The notes: generated by a model from the sequence alone, not told the origin. Shown: positions 16,700 to 26,271, counted from the stretch's first letter. The stretch is DNA of 64,000 nucleotides from Phycisphaerales bacterium (GCA_029260265.1 JAJDDO010000026.1:186001-250000); one strand, 5' to 3'. Numbers and translations are program-made.

Positions 16700-18540
16700 C
16701 CAAGCGATCCACCGAGCCAACTCATGCCGATCATCAACCCTCCGGGCTTGAATCGCATCCAAGGGTGCGAGCCCTCATGCTCGGGCTGATCTCTGCGATT
16801 TTTTTGGTTGTTTCCTATCCGCCGATCGGGTGGTGGGGGTGCTCCTTCTTGGTGCCGGTGCCGATCTTCATCTTGGCGCTGCGTCCGGTGATCTCCCCGG
16901 CGAGGGCGGGGCTGTACGCTTCAATCGCAATGATGCCCGGATGGTGGTGGGTGCACCAGTGGATCGCAACCGTATCGGCGGCTGGGCTTATCCCGCTGGT
17001 GATCTACCTCTCGCTGTACACCCTGCTCTTTGTCTGGCTGGGCAATCGTGTGATTCGGCGTTGGGGGCACCCGTCGCTGGTGCTGCCTGTTGTCTGGATT
17101 GGCTTGGAGTTTGCCCGCTCGACGGTGGTCTTGACCGGGTACCCGTGGTACCTCAGCGCTCACCCATTGATCGACGCGTTCGATGGTTTCTTGGCGCTGC
17201 CGGCAAGCATCGCAGGCGTGCACCTTGTCTCCCTCTTTGTCGTGGGATGCTCGATGGGGATCGTGGGGATCATCGGGCTACGCCGAAATCGCCAGCACGC
17301 GATCCGCTCGCTGGCGGGCACGATCGGTGTACTCGTTGTCTGGATTCTCGTTGCATTCATTGCAGGGTTTCAGTTCAAGGACTCGCCAGATCCAACCATG
17401 ATCCGGGCCGCGGTTATTCAGCCCGATGTCGCACAAGACAACCGCCAGAACTGGACCGTTCGTCAGCGTGTTCGCGATTGGCTGATGCTGCGTGATCTGA
17501 GTTACCAAGCCGCCCGCGATGAGCGACCCCCAGATGTCATCGTCTGGCCCGAGGGCTTTGTCCCCGGCTGGACCCTTGACCCGCAATCGCTCGAAACCGA
17601 GCGCAACGCATCCGTCGGGTGGAATCTGACGCTCAAGAACCCCGATGATGTCCCCGATCTGGACATGCCCTCCATGATCGGTGCAAGCATGGTGGTCGAT
17701 GAGTTGCTCTTATTCCAAGAGGCGATCGGGATCCCGATGATCGTTGGATCCGTGGCGTATGACAACCTCCAGATTATCCGCGATGAAAAGGGCATCGAGT
17801 ACAAAAACGCCGCGATGTACAACAGCGCGTTCGTGCTCCGCGATGGTGCACCGGATCCAATCTGGTATGACAAGCTGCACCTGACGCCCTTCGGCGAGGT
17901 GATGCCGTACATCTCAAGCTGGTCTTGGCTTGAAAACAAGCTGCTCGGATTCGGAGCCGAGGGCATGGCCTTCGTGCTCTCGCCGGGCGAGTCGCCCAGG
18001 TTACTGCGTGTGCCCACCGCGACCGGCGAACATCCGATCGCGACGCCGATCTGCTTCGAGGCGACCCTCTCGGGCGTCTGCCGGGCGCTGGTTTATGAGC
18101 ACGGCGAACGAAGAACGGGGCTCATGGTCAACATCACCAACGATGGATGGTTCAATACCTGGAACGCAGGACGCAAGACCCACCAACTCATGGCCCGCTG
18201 GCGGTGCGTAGAACTCGCCACCCCCATGATCCGGTGCGCCAACACTGGGGTTTCCGGCGTCATCGACCGACGCGGTCAGGTTCGCCAAGGCATCGAGTTT
18301 TTCGATGCACAAGGGCGTTCCATAGGCGATTCAGGCATCGGCGAGGGATTCTTTCTCGCTGATGTCGAACTCGCACAGGGGGTCACGGCGTACGCACGGA
18401 TCGGCGACACGATCGGATGGCTCAGTCTCGCGATCGCCATCGTGGGCGGTTTTCTCATCAAGAAACGCAGAACCGGCACACAATCAGGAACAACAGATCA
18501 ACAATCCGGTACGATAAACGGATCAACACAAGCGGAGTGA
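16696..18540 (+). CDS. lnt: apolipoprotein N-acyltransferase
   Basis: Lnt adds the third acyl chain to the N-terminal cysteine of lipoproteins in the inner membrane. The 614-residue protein has about seven hydrophobic segments in its first 230 residues, then a nitrilase-type periplasmic domain. The triad is visible as Glu286 (WPEGF), Lys393 (YDKLHLTPFGE) and Cys453 (TPICFEA). A C-terminal membrane segment (IGWLSLAIAIVGGFL) closes it. It is longer than the roughly 510-residue E. coli enzyme, mainly in the nitrilase loops. It starts at GTG overlapping the accD stop. Its presence fits the several lipoproteins seen in this window. Confidence 0.94.
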   Translation: MTKRSTEPTHADHQPSGLESHPRVRALMLGLISAIFLVVSYPPIGWWGCSFLVPVPIFILALRPVISPARAGLYASIAMMPGWWWVHQWIATVSAAGLIPLVIYLSLYTLLFVWLGNRVIRRWGHPSLVLPVVWIGLEFARSTVVLTGYPWYLSAHPLIDAFDGFLALPASIAGVHLVSLFVVGCSMGIVGIIGLRRNRQHAIRSLAGTIGVLVVWILVAFIAGFQFKDSPDPTMIRAAVIQPDVAQDNRQNWTVRQRVRDWLMLRDLSYQAARDERPPDVIVWPEGFVPGWTLDPQSLETERNASVGWNLTLKNPDDVPDLDMPSMIGASMVVDELLLFQEAIGIPMIVGSVAYDNLQIIRDEKGIEYKNAAMYNSAFVLRDGAPDPIWYDKLHLTPFGEVMPYISSWSWLENKLLGFGAEGMAFVLSPGESPRLLRVPTATGEHPIATPICFEATLSGVCRALVYEHGERRTGLMVNITNDGWFNTWNAGRKTHQLMARWRCVELATPMIRCANTGVSGVIDRRGQVRQGIEFFDAQGRSIGDSGIGEGFFLADVELAQGVTAYARIGDTIGWLSLAIAIVGGFLIKKRRTGTQSGTTDQQSGTINGSTQAE

Positions 18541-18542
18541 CC

Positions 18543-19622
18543 ATGAAAAAAGCAGCACATATTGCAATCGCAACCGGGCTCATCACCGGATCGTGGGGTT
18601 GCGGGGCACGGATCCAGCCCGACGGCGACCCGATCTTCACCGAACGCACACCCGCGGAACCAGCCGCTCCGGTTCAGTCAGATGAACTCACCCGTTCGCA
18701 TGCCTACGCGATCGAGCTGCTGATGACCATGACCAACTCGCAGCTGCCCGAGGTGCGTGCGAATGCGATTGAAGCGATTGAATCCCAGATCGCCCGTGTA
18801 GAACCGCTCGTCGCCATCGCCCTCGAAGACCCCAACGAGGGTGTGCGATCGGTGGCGGCTATGGTCGCCGGGAATGCAGCGCTCGAGTCCCTGCTGCCCA
18901 CGCTGCGATCGATGCAGCGGGATCCATCCGCTTATGTGCGTGCATCCGCGATCTTCGCGATGTTCAAAATGGGCGAGGGTGTTGATCCAACAGAACTCTC
19001 CGACATCCTCTTTGGCGCAGACGGGTCCCGGGTCCGTGCGCACGCGGCCTTCATTCTCGGCGAACTCGGAGATCCATCCGCGGTGCCGATGCTCAAGCAG
19101 GCCTATGTGACACCGGTGCCCAACGCAACCGTAATCGAGCATAAGTTCCTGCGCCTTCAAATCGCCGAGGCACTCGTCAAGCTCGATGATCTCGATAGCA
19201 TCGATTCCATCCGCGCATCGTTGTACCCCTCACGCCCAGAAGAACTCGAGGCCACCGCGTTGGCGGTGCAGATCATCGGCGAGATCAAAGATCGTGGATC
19301 CATCGACCAGCTGATCTACCTTGTCAACGGCGAGTCCGAGCAGCAAATGCCCGCCGAGGTTCGCCTCGCGATTGCCTCTTCGCTTGCAGCGATGGGGCTG
19401 ACCGAGGGCGGATACCTTGCTGATGAGTACATGGATAATCCACAACCCACGATCCGTGCACAAGTTGCAAGCGTGTACGGGCGATTGGGGCTGGTCGAGC
19501 ATCTCGATAAGCTCAACGCGATGATGCGTGATCCTTCGCCTCTGGTCCGCGTATCGGCGGCCGGGGCCGTGATGGATCTTGCCCAGCTCAGCTCGGCAAG
19601 ATCTTCCGCACATGAGCGATGA
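18543..19622 (+). CDS. HEAT-repeat lipoprotein
   Basis: A 359-residue protein with a MKKAAHIAIA... signal and a lipobox-like GSWGCG around residue 20, so it is probably lipid anchored. The body is HEAT-like repeats, for example LPEVRANAIEAIESQ, PNEGVRSVAAMVAGN, SAYVRASAIFAMFKM and SPLVRVSAAGAVMDL. ATG 18543 follows the lnt stop by two bases and its GGAG site lies inside the end of lnt. It is the second lipidated HEAT protein of the window, after 6050-7705, and lies directly behind the enzyme that matures lipoproteins. The partner is unknown. Confidence 0.82.
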   Translation: MKKAAHIAIATGLITGSWGCGARIQPDGDPIFTERTPAEPAAPVQSDELTRSHAYAIELLMTMTNSQLPEVRANAIEAIESQIARVEPLVAIALEDPNEGVRSVAAMVAGNAALESLLPTLRSMQRDPSAYVRASAIFAMFKMGEGVDPTELSDILFGADGSRVRAHAAFILGELGDPSAVPMLKQAYVTPVPNATVIEHKFLRLQIAEALVKLDDLDSIDSIRASLYPSRPEELEATALAVQIIGEIKDRGSIDQLIYLVNGESEQQMPAEVRLAIASSLAAMGLTEGGYLADEYMDNPQPTIRAQVASVYGRLGLVEHLDKLNAMMRDPSPLVRVSAAGAVMDLAQLSSARSSAHER

Positions 19623-19706
19623 TTCAACGGATTTGGCATGGTTAGATGGATCTGGATATTGGGTAGGTGCGTATCGTGGTGACCGATTTATGCCCGCCGG
19701 GCGGGT

Positions 19707-19735
19707 TTGACAATGGTTCGCTGGTGTGGTATCAC
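19707..19735 (+). promoter_or_regulatory. sigma-70-like promoter before the coiled-coil gene
   Basis: TTGACA (19707-19712), a 17-base spacer and TATCAC (19730-19735), about 120 bases upstream of the GTG at 19853. The 230-base gap holds nothing else recognisable. Confidence 0.45.
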
Positions 19736-19852
19736 ATCAGTCGTGTTCGGCGGGCTACACTACTGCCTGCCCAGGGATGATGAAAGTTGAATCAATGGGT
19801 TTCACGAGGGGATCATGAGGTTCCCTCTCCAAGATGAATCGAGGAGCAGGCT

Positions 19853-20725
19853 GTGCATATTTTGACCAAGGTATTCGTCCTCTTTGCTGCGGTGCTGAGC
19901 ATCATGATGGCCGCACTGGCAATCTCGTACTCGGTCAACGCAGACCGTGTGGTTGCCGACAGCAACGACTCGATGGCGCGAGCAGACGCCGCAGTGCTTG
20001 CGTTGACTGCGTTCAAAGCATCGAGTGCCCAAGAAGGCAGCGCACTCAATGAGACCATCAACTCATTGCAAGACGAGCTCGCGAGCAGAGACGCCGACAC
20101 CCGTCGGCTTGAAGCATCGAACTCCGAACTGCGTATCCGCACCCGTCAGGCAGAAGCCGCCCGCGAGTCGATCACTTCCAAGATCGCCCAACTCGGTGTT
20201 GCCGTCGAGACCCAAGCCCAGATCATCGATGAGTACAAAGATCGCATCACGAGGCTGACCGCCCAAGAGCTCGATAGCCGCGACAAGATGATCGACCTCG
20301 AACAATCTCTCTCGGACCTCAAGAGCCAGGTCATTGTCTACGAGCAGGTCAAACGCGCCCGCGAAGAGCAGATCGAAGAACTCCGCACGATCATCAGCGC
20401 CCAGGCCAGCGGCGGCGCATCAAACAACGCCAATGCCGCCCGCCAGACCCCGGTCGAGGTTGCCGGCCCGGTGATCCAAGGAACCATCGACCGCGTGCAG
20501 ACCGATCCCGCATCGGGCGAGTTGCTCGTGCAGATCAACCTCGGCACCAACGACCGCATCCGCAGCAACAGCAGGCTCTACATCCACCGCAACAACGATA
20601 TCTACCTCGGTGATCTCGTCGTGCAGAGTGTGGACCTGAACCACGCAGTCGCCCGCGTGTCTTACAGTATTCCTGGTCAGACCATCCGTGTCGGTGACAA
20701 GGTCATGAGCAAACTCGGTAGCTGA
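19853..20725 (+). CDS. membrane-anchored coiled-coil protein
   Basis: A 290-residue protein: an N-terminal membrane segment (residues 5-27, KVFVLFAAVLSIMMAALAIS), a long coiled coil (about 45-190) with heptad-like Glu/Arg/Leu patterns, a low-complexity Ala/Asn/Gly linker and a C-terminal beta-rich domain of about 85 residues. In that domain GTIDRVQTDPASG, NLGTNDRI and IRVGDKVMSKL recall the small barrel of many planctomycete coiled-coil proteins, loosely like the MreC periplasmic part. It starts at GTG with GAGGAGCAGG just upstream. It is followed 30 bases later by a small membrane protein, probably in the same transcript. Probably an envelope structural protein; function not established. Confidence 0.8.
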   Translation: MHILTKVFVLFAAVLSIMMAALAISYSVNADRVVADSNDSMARADAAVLALTAFKASSAQEGSALNETINSLQDELASRDADTRRLEASNSELRIRTRQAEAARESITSKIAQLGVAVETQAQIIDEYKDRITRLTAQELDSRDKMIDLEQSLSDLKSQVIVYEQVKRAREEQIEELRTIISAQASGGASNNANAARQTPVEVAGPVIQGTIDRVQTDPASGELLVQINLGTNDRIRSNSRLYIHRNNDIYLGDLVVQSVDLNHAVARVSYSIPGQTIRVGDKVMSKLGS

Positions 20726-20755
20726 TCGCACCGGATACGAAAGAAGGAGACTCCC

Positions 20756-20956
20756 ATGAGCCAGTTTGGGATGAATATGCCGGGCGGTCACGCCTCGAAG
20801 AACTCCGAGCCTGATGTGTACACCGCATTGATGTTCCTCGGCGTGGTGTCGATGCTCGTCGCGGTGGGTATGCTCTGGATCGCCGGAACCAAGGTTGCCC
20901 CAGAAGGGAATCCGTTGAAGATTCAAGATCCGGACAAGATTAATCTAAAAAACTAA
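20756..20956 (+). CDS. small single-span membrane protein
   Basis: A 66-residue protein with one hydrophobic segment (LMFLGVVSMLVAVGMLWIAG, residues 25-44) flanked by a polar N-terminus and a short C-terminal tail ending in Lys and Asn. It has a strong AAGGAG ribosome site directly before the ATG. Its position behind the coiled-coil gene suggests the two products act together at the inner membrane. No family recognised. Confidence 0.75.
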   Translation: MSQFGMNMPGGHASKNSEPDVYTALMFLGVVSMLVAVGMLWIAGTKVAPEGNPLKIQDPDKINLKN

Positions 20957-21043
20957 CCTATGTGTTCTCGGCCCTTTGTGCGTCCGAGAGTTTCATGGGA
21001 TGCCAGGAATATGCAGGATCATCGATTTCAATGATGAGCTTGC

Positions 21044-21071
21044 TTGACAATCGCAGGGGTCAGAATATCAT
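21044..21071 (+). promoter_or_regulatory. promoter of tRNA-Asp
   Basis: TTGACA at 21044-21049 and TATCAT at 21066-21071 with a 16-base spacer, about 50 bases upstream of the tRNA. One of the few clear -35/-10 pairs in the window. Confidence 0.6.
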
Positions 21072-21124
21072 CCACCCCGAAGAAAGAGCCGATGAGTCAG
21101 TTGAATCATCGGCGACCAAGCGTT

Positions 21125-21198
21125 GGGGCGGTAGCTCAATTGGTTAGAGCCCCGGACTGTCGATCCGGAGGTTGCGAGTTCGATTCTCGTCCGCCTCG
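21125..21198 (+). tRNA. tRNA-Asp (GTC)
   Basis: A 74-base cloverleaf. The acceptor GGGGCGG (21125-21131) pairs with CCGCCTC (21191-21197) with one G-U. The anticodon stem CCGGA/TCCGG encloses a CTGTCGA loop with anticodon GTC at 21159-21161. The T arm carries GTTCGATTC. The discriminator base is G (21198), the known identity base for aspartate. The CCA end is not encoded. Confidence 0.95.
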
Positions 21199-21208
21199 CT
21201 TGAATAGC

Positions 21209-21244
21209 AACAAACCCCTGCACACGCGGGGGTTTGTTCTTTTT
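21209..21244 (+). terminator. Rho-independent terminator after tRNA-Asp
   Basis: An AACAAACCCC stem pairs with GGGGTTTGTT around a short loop and is followed by CTTTTT, ten bases beyond the tRNA. Confidence 0.85.
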
Positions 21245-21638
21245 GATTCCCACACTCTTTCGATAAGCAACTCCACTGAGAGGTGCCGTTCGCTCGTTCT
21301 TGAACATCGGATGGTTTCAAGATAAATTCCATATCAGAGAGGCATCGACGGGTATGGCAGACCTGATGATCTTTCATTGAAACCCACCTCATTGTTGAAG
21401 AACATCGGTTCAAGATCTTTGTTGAACTATTTTTGAATAATCATTTGGGAGCCCGTCCCAAATCCATTAGCCTACTTGTAAGCGATTTGCTCAAATCGCA
21501 TGGGACACTCGCTCGTGGGGGCCATGAGGCCAAAGTCGAGACGAGATCATGAACTGGGAGAGTTCGCATCGCGTTGCATTCGGCAACATGATGGTGGTTA
21601 TCCGCATTGAAAACACTTGATTTAGGGGACACTGAGAA
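21245..21638. other. intergenic region before the large secreted protein
   Basis: About 390 bases, more AT-rich than the surroundings, with no credible coding frame and no RNA fold I recognise. It presumably holds the promoter of the gene at 21639; I could not define it. Confidence 0.4.
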
Positions 21639-24242
21639 ATGAAAAAACTACTACTCATCGTGATCGCGATGGCCATGTCGACCGCAATGGTCTTTGCAGG
21701 CGACTTTGACCCACGACCAACGCAAGGCACTGTTAAAAACTCAGTTGCGCGCAGAACGATTGCAATTGGCCAGCAGGGTAACCCAAGCAATGGAGCCTCG
21801 GGCGAGTTTGATTTCCTCGCCGAGTTCACCGCACGGATTGGGATCAATGACTCCATCCGCATCGACAATACGGGGATCGGAGGCACCTTCGTCGACGATG
21901 TCTTTGGCGGGCATATGCGGATGACTTACCGGGATTCCGATGGTGTTCGTGGCGAGGGACAGTTCGCGGACGATCGGTTCTTCACCTTCTGCGCAGAGCT
22001 GCAGGCTGTCCGCGGATCAACCCGCGGATTTGATCTGATCAGCATCACGAGCGGGCCCAATCCATCGGGCGGCGAAGGCGTAGAGCCCTATGACATCCTT
22101 GATGATGCAGAACTGCATGCGGTGATCGCGGGTGCGATCCGCCTAGGCTGGATTAATGCAGATCTCTCGGCGACGGATATCACAACAGACGCGATCCTCT
22201 CCGCTATCCAGGCAGGTATCTGGCGCGTGCTCTTTGATGACATCGCGGTAACGCCTCTGTTTGCAGAGGTCGCTGATGCGATCGCCGTGCTTGAAGCGGA
22301 GACAGCCCTCGAGCCTTCCGCTCGTGTGATTGGGCTCCGCCTGATGGCAAACCCAGATACTCAAGACATGCTGTATGTCCTCCCAGATGATTCTCCTCCG
22401 GATGTTTACTGTGATGTTGAGGTGATTGCGGACGGCTCGTTGTGCCCGTGTGACCTGGACATGGACGGAGCCTTGACCGATGCCGATCTCATGGACTTCT
22501 TTGATGGGTTCGGGCTCGGCGATGCCGATTTTAACAATGATGGAGTTACAGATTTTCTTGATTTCCTTGATTTCCTTGCGTGCTTTAACGATCCCACCGG
22601 GAACTGTGGTCAGATAGCCGGGGACGGCGATTGCTGCTCGGACGCCGAGGGCGATGGCATCAAACCCGCAGTCTTGCGCGTTCAATACACGGGTGCCGAC
22701 TGCGGCTCGTCTTCACATTCCCAGAGTGATGACAAGTTCTCATGCGAAGGCGATCCAATGGGAGATGAGGATGTCTACATTCTCGTCACCGACAAGTCCG
22801 ATCCGCACGATGATCGTGCCAAGGTCTGGTTCTCTGGTGCGGTGGCCCTCGGCGAGGTATTTGATATCTCCTCGTTCAATGCCGGGCGTGATCAACTCAA
22901 GAGCAAGACCTTTGTGTATGTCTACTCCAATGAGCTGTGCGATGTGCTTCTCCAATCAATCGAGTTCCACACAAGCTGCTCGCAGCCCCTTTTCTCGGGT
23001 GATACATTCGGCTCGATCCGGCTGCTTCACTGCTTCGATGAAAACGGTGAGCCCGCGGGTGGAGATTCATCAGACGATGACAATGTTGATGTAAGCGTCG
23101 TCAAAGTCCACTTCAGCGCAACAGATTCAACCGATGACCCAAGCGATATCGACATCGTTGGGACCATCGATACCGGGTGCGAGATCATCGAGGTCGAAGA
23201 CGGGCAAGTCATCGAGATCCGCTGCTTCAATGAAGTTGACCCGGGATCAGAAGATTTTTGCGAGAACGGCTTCGGCAAGCCTTCAACACTCACCCTCACC
23301 TATACGGGCGAGGACTGTGATGCAACCGATACCACTCAAGACTCGGGTAAGTATTCGTGCTGGGGCGATCCAGAAATGAACTCGCTCGTTTATGTCGTGG
23401 TCGCTGATCGCGATGACCCGTGGGACGATCGTGCGAAGATCTTCTTCTCTGGCTTTGTCGGGCTTGATGAAGCGTTCGTCGCAAACGCAGAGAACGCGGG
23501 CGAAAATAAGCTCAGTTCAAAGACCTTTGTCTCAGTATTCAACAACGAATTCTGCGATGTATTGCTCCAGAGGGTTGAGTTCCACACAAGCTGTTCGCAG
23601 CCATTGCGTATCGGCGACCAATACGGCTCGATCAGAATCGATGGAGCAACCAACGAGCATGGAGAATCAGTAGGAAGTGACAGCTTGCTCGTCTGCGGCT
23701 CAGAGTACATCGATGGGCGGCTCGTGATCACCACCAGCGGGGCGACCCTTACTGTCACTGCTACCGACAGCTCGGGCAACCAGGCGATCTGCGAGAAGAT
23801 CATCTGCGAGCCAAGCGAAGATATCGGCGATCCTGAAGATTGCTGTGCCGACGGATCCAAGCCGACGGCCCTCAGCTTCCGTTACACCGGTAACGACTGC
23901 GAAGCGACAAGTACCTCGCAGGACGAGGGCAAATACGAGTGCTGGGGTGATCCAGAGATGAACTCAGAGGTCTATATCGTGGTTTCTGATCGGGATGATC
24001 CGTGGAATGATCGTGCCCGGATCTACTTTGCGGGGTTTGTGAGTCTTGACGAAGTGTTCGAAGCGACGGCGGAATACGCTGGTGAGGACAAGTTCAGGTC
24101 CAAGACCTTCGTGACGATCTTCACCGATGAGACCTGTGATGTCTTGCTCCAGCAGGTCGAGTTCCACACAAGTTGCTCTCAGCCACTATTCGTGGGCGAT
24201 GTTTACGGGGCCGTTGAAATCACGGCTTGCCGATCAGACTGA
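21639..24242 (+). CDS. large secreted protein, dockerin-like segment and three Cys-rich repeats
   Basis: An 867-residue exported protein with a clear signal peptide (MKKLLLIVIAMAMSTAMVFA). Residues 40-240 form a globular region with one cysteine (FFTFCAEL). Around residue 269, CPCDLDMDG starts a duplicated calcium-loop segment (DMDGALTDADLMDFF, then DFNNDGVTDFLDFL), as in planctomycete dockerin-like modules. Three homologous repeats follow at about 342-465, 546-667 and 741-864. Each holds a YTGxDC start, a GDP turn, DxxDPxDDRA(K/R), SKTFV and CDVLLQxxEFHTSCSQPL. Between them lie short beta segments resembling HYR/Ig-type linkers (ATDSSGNQAIC). It is probably a surface or extracellular protein with disulfides. 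The repeat resembles an uncharacterised domain of marine planctomycetes; function unknown. Confidence 0.85.
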   Translation: MKKLLLIVIAMAMSTAMVFAGDFDPRPTQGTVKNSVARRTIAIGQQGNPSNGASGEFDFLAEFTARIGINDSIRIDNTGIGGTFVDDVFGGHMRMTYRDSDGVRGEGQFADDRFFTFCAELQAVRGSTRGFDLISITSGPNPSGGEGVEPYDILDDAELHAVIAGAIRLGWINADLSATDITTDAILSAIQAGIWRVLFDDIAVTPLFAEVADAIAVLEAETALEPSARVIGLRLMANPDTQDMLYVLPDDSPPDVYCDVEVIADGSLCPCDLDMDGALTDADLMDFFDGFGLGDADFNNDGVTDFLDFLDFLACFNDPTGNCGQIAGDGDCCSDAEGDGIKPAVLRVQYTGADCGSSSHSQSDDKFSCEGDPMGDEDVYILVTDKSDPHDDRAKVWFSGAVALGEVFDISSFNAGRDQLKSKTFVYVYSNELCDVLLQSIEFHTSCSQPLFSGDTFGSIRLLHCFDENGEPAGGDSSDDDNVDVSVVKVHFSATDSTDDPSDIDIVGTIDTGCEIIEVEDGQVIEIRCFNEVDPGSEDFCENGFGKPSTLTLTYTGEDCDATDTTQDSGKYSCWGDPEMNSLVYVVVADRDDPWDDRAKIFFSGFVGLDEAFVANAENAGENKLSSKTFVSVFNNEFCDVLLQRVEFHTSCSQPLRIGDQYGSIRIDGATNEHGESVGSDSLLVCGSEYIDGRLVITTSGATLTVTATDSSGNQAICEKIICEPSEDIGDPEDCCADGSKPTALSFRYTGNDCEATSTSQDEGKYECWGDPEMNSEVYIVVSDRDDPWNDRARIYFAGFVSLDEVFEATAEYAGEDKFRSKTFVTIFTDETCDVLLQQVEFHTSCSQPLFVGDVYGAVEITACRSD

Positions 24243-24281
24243 TCCGCTGACGAATAGCGGCAGGCTCGAGAACATTCAACC

Positions 24282-24315
24282 AGCGGGCAGCCTACCCATA
24301 GGCTGCCCGCTTTTC
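24282..24315 (+). terminator. Rho-independent terminator
   Basis: A 13-bp stem (24282-24294 with 24299-24311), a 4-base loop and a T run, 40 bases after the secreted-protein stop. Confidence 0.88.
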
Positions 24316-24382
24316 GTCTCCATGAGGTCCAGATTCTGAATATTCGCTGCCCCAATCGGATTCATTTCATCCAGATCTTCGC

Positions 24383-24388
24383 TAAACT
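24383..24388 (+). promoter_or_regulatory. -10-like hexamer of the antiporter gene
   Basis: TAAACT ends 6 bases before the ATG at 24395; no Shine-Dalgarno lies between. Confidence 0.45.
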
Positions 24389-24394
24389 ACCGCC

Positions 24395-26260
24395 ATGGAC
24401 GGGACACTCCTCACACTGGCAGCTGCGCAGGGCAGCAATACCGGAATCACGATCGGCGTGATCATCGTGCTTGGTGTCGGTGCGCAATGGCTTGCATGGA
24501 GAATGAGAGTCCCATCCATTCTCCTGTTATTGGTATTCGGCATCCTTGCGGGCCCGGTGATGCGATGGCTGTTCCCGCAGTCACCCCTTGCAGTTGATCC
24601 AGAGGTCCTCTTCGACTCCGATCTCCTTCTCGCCTTTGTCGGGGTGGCGGTCGGGCTGATTTTGTACGAGGGCGGGCTGACGCTCAACTTCCGCGAACTC
24701 ACCAATACATGGAAGCCGGTGACGCTGCTTGTGACCACGGGCGCTCTGATTACTTGGATCATCGCCTCGGTGAGCGCGAAACTGATCTTCGGGCTCGATA
24801 CTCCTATCGCTGCACTGCTCGGTGCCATTTTGATCGTGACCGGACCAACCGTCATCGGACCTTTGCTCGCCCATATCCGCCCGTCCGGTGAGAGCGGGCT
24901 GATTCTCAAGTGGGAGGGGATCGTGATCGATCCCATCGGGATCTTGGTCGCGGTTTTGGTATTCGAGGGGATCGCCTCGGGGCCGTCGGGTCACGGCGTG
25001 AGCGCCGTCGTCATGGCCATCACGATGACGCTCGTTGCGGGGATCGGTTTCGGGTTGCTCTCTGCGTTGATTCTCAAGGAACTCATGGGCAGGTTCTTGG
25101 TTCCCGATTTTCTCCAGAACCCGGTCTCGCTGATGCTGGTGGTGGGCACCTTCACGGTCTCGAACCAGATCATGGAAGAGAGCGGGCTTCTCGCGACGAT
25201 GGTGATGGGGATTGTGCTCGCCAACCAGAAGAAGGTCAATGTACATCACATCCTTGAGTTCAAGGAGAACATCCGGGTCCTGCTCATCGCGGGGTTGTTC
25301 ATCACCCTCGCAGCCAACCTACGGATCGAGGACCTCAAAGATCTGAACTGGCTCGGCGTGCTCGGGTTCCTCGCCGTGCTGATCGTGATCGCGCGACCAC
25401 TCTCGGTATTCCTCGCAACGGTCGGGCAAGGTTTGAAATGGCAAGAGCGGGCCCTGCTCGCGATGGTTGCGCCCCGCGGGATCGTCGCGGCGGCAGGTGC
25501 GTCAATCTTCTCGCTGGGGCTCGAGGGAGCCGGGATCCCGGGCGGTGAAAAACTCGTCCCGCTGACATTCTGTGTGATCATCGGCACCGTTGCGTTCTAC
25601 GGGCTTGCCGCGACACCGATCGCGCGCTTGCTCGGGGTATCCGATCAGAATCCGCAGGGGGTGATCTTCGTAGGTGCCCCGCGATGGGTGCGTCAGATCG
25701 CTGCCGTGCTCAACAAAAGAGGCGTGCGGGTGATGCTCATCGATACCAACCGCACCAACATTCGTGCTGCTCGGATGGAGCATCTCGACGCTGACAATGT
25801 CAATGTGCTGACGATGGGCAACCTCTCTGACCTCGATCTTCGCGGCATCGGGCGCGTGATCGCAGCCACGCCCAACGACGAGGTCAATACGCTGTCGCTG
25901 CAAAGGTTCAAGGGGATGATCGATCGATCATCACTCTACCAACTGCCGGTGAAAGCGGTCAAGAAAACAGATGCCGAGCACGCCGAGGGGCAATGGCGAA
26001 CCGCATTCGGAGGCGGAGCAGATTATTCAGGCTTTGAATCACGAATCGCGGCCGGCTGGGTCGTGAAAGCGACCACCATCTCCGACGAGTTCACCTACCA
26101 GAGCTACAAGACTCTCTACGGAGCCTCTGCGATCATGCTCTGCGTGATCGAAAGTACCGGGCTGCTCAACATCATCAGCGAAGATAAACAGCCCGACCCG
26201 GACGCAGGCGACACCGTCATCGCGCTCGTGAACCCAGAAGAACTCTTCATGATGGGGTAG
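24395..26260 (+). CDS. CPA1-type cation:proton antiporter with RCK_N domain
   Basis: A 621-residue inner-membrane protein. About 12 hydrophobic segments fill residues 15-400 with the family features LLLVFGILAGPV, LILYEGGLTLNF, ATGP-like VTGPTVIGPLL and MVAPRGIVAAAGA, exchanging Na+ or K+ for H+. A cytoplasmic Rossmann domain follows (about 420-530): GVIFVGAPRWVRQIA, then VMLIDTNRTNIRAA with an acidic end of strand 2, as in TrkA/RCK_N regulators that sense NAD(H) or nucleotides. Such fusions are typical of K+/H+ or Na+/H+ antiporters in bacteria. The ion cannot be fixed from sequence. Its 3' end faces the phosphatase gene 11 bases away. Confidence 0.9.
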   Translation: MDGTLLTLAAAQGSNTGITIGVIIVLGVGAQWLAWRMRVPSILLLLVFGILAGPVMRWLFPQSPLAVDPEVLFDSDLLLAFVGVAVGLILYEGGLTLNFRELTNTWKPVTLLVTTGALITWIIASVSAKLIFGLDTPIAALLGAILIVTGPTVIGPLLAHIRPSGESGLILKWEGIVIDPIGILVAVLVFEGIASGPSGHGVSAVVMAITMTLVAGIGFGLLSALILKELMGRFLVPDFLQNPVSLMLVVGTFTVSNQIMEESGLLATMVMGIVLANQKKVNVHHILEFKENIRVLLIAGLFITLAANLRIEDLKDLNWLGVLGFLAVLIVIARPLSVFLATVGQGLKWQERALLAMVAPRGIVAAAGASIFSLGLEGAGIPGGEKLVPLTFCVIIGTVAFYGLAATPIARLLGVSDQNPQGVIFVGAPRWVRQIAAVLNKRGVRVMLIDTNRTNIRAARMEHLDADNVNVLTMGNLSDLDLRGIGRVIAATPNDEVNTLSLQRFKGMIDRSSLYQLPVKAVKKTDAEHAEGQWRTAFGGGADYSGFESRIAAGWVVKATTISDEFTYQSYKTLYGASAIMLCVIESTGLLNIISEDKQPDPDAGDTVIALVNPEELFMMG

Positions 26261-26271
26261 TGGCGGGCACG

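Noticed and set aside
22663-24230. Tandem repeats within the large secreted protein as a DNA repeat or CRISPR-like array
   Set aside because: The repeats are protein-domain copies of about 122 residues, diverged in DNA, with coding linkers between them.
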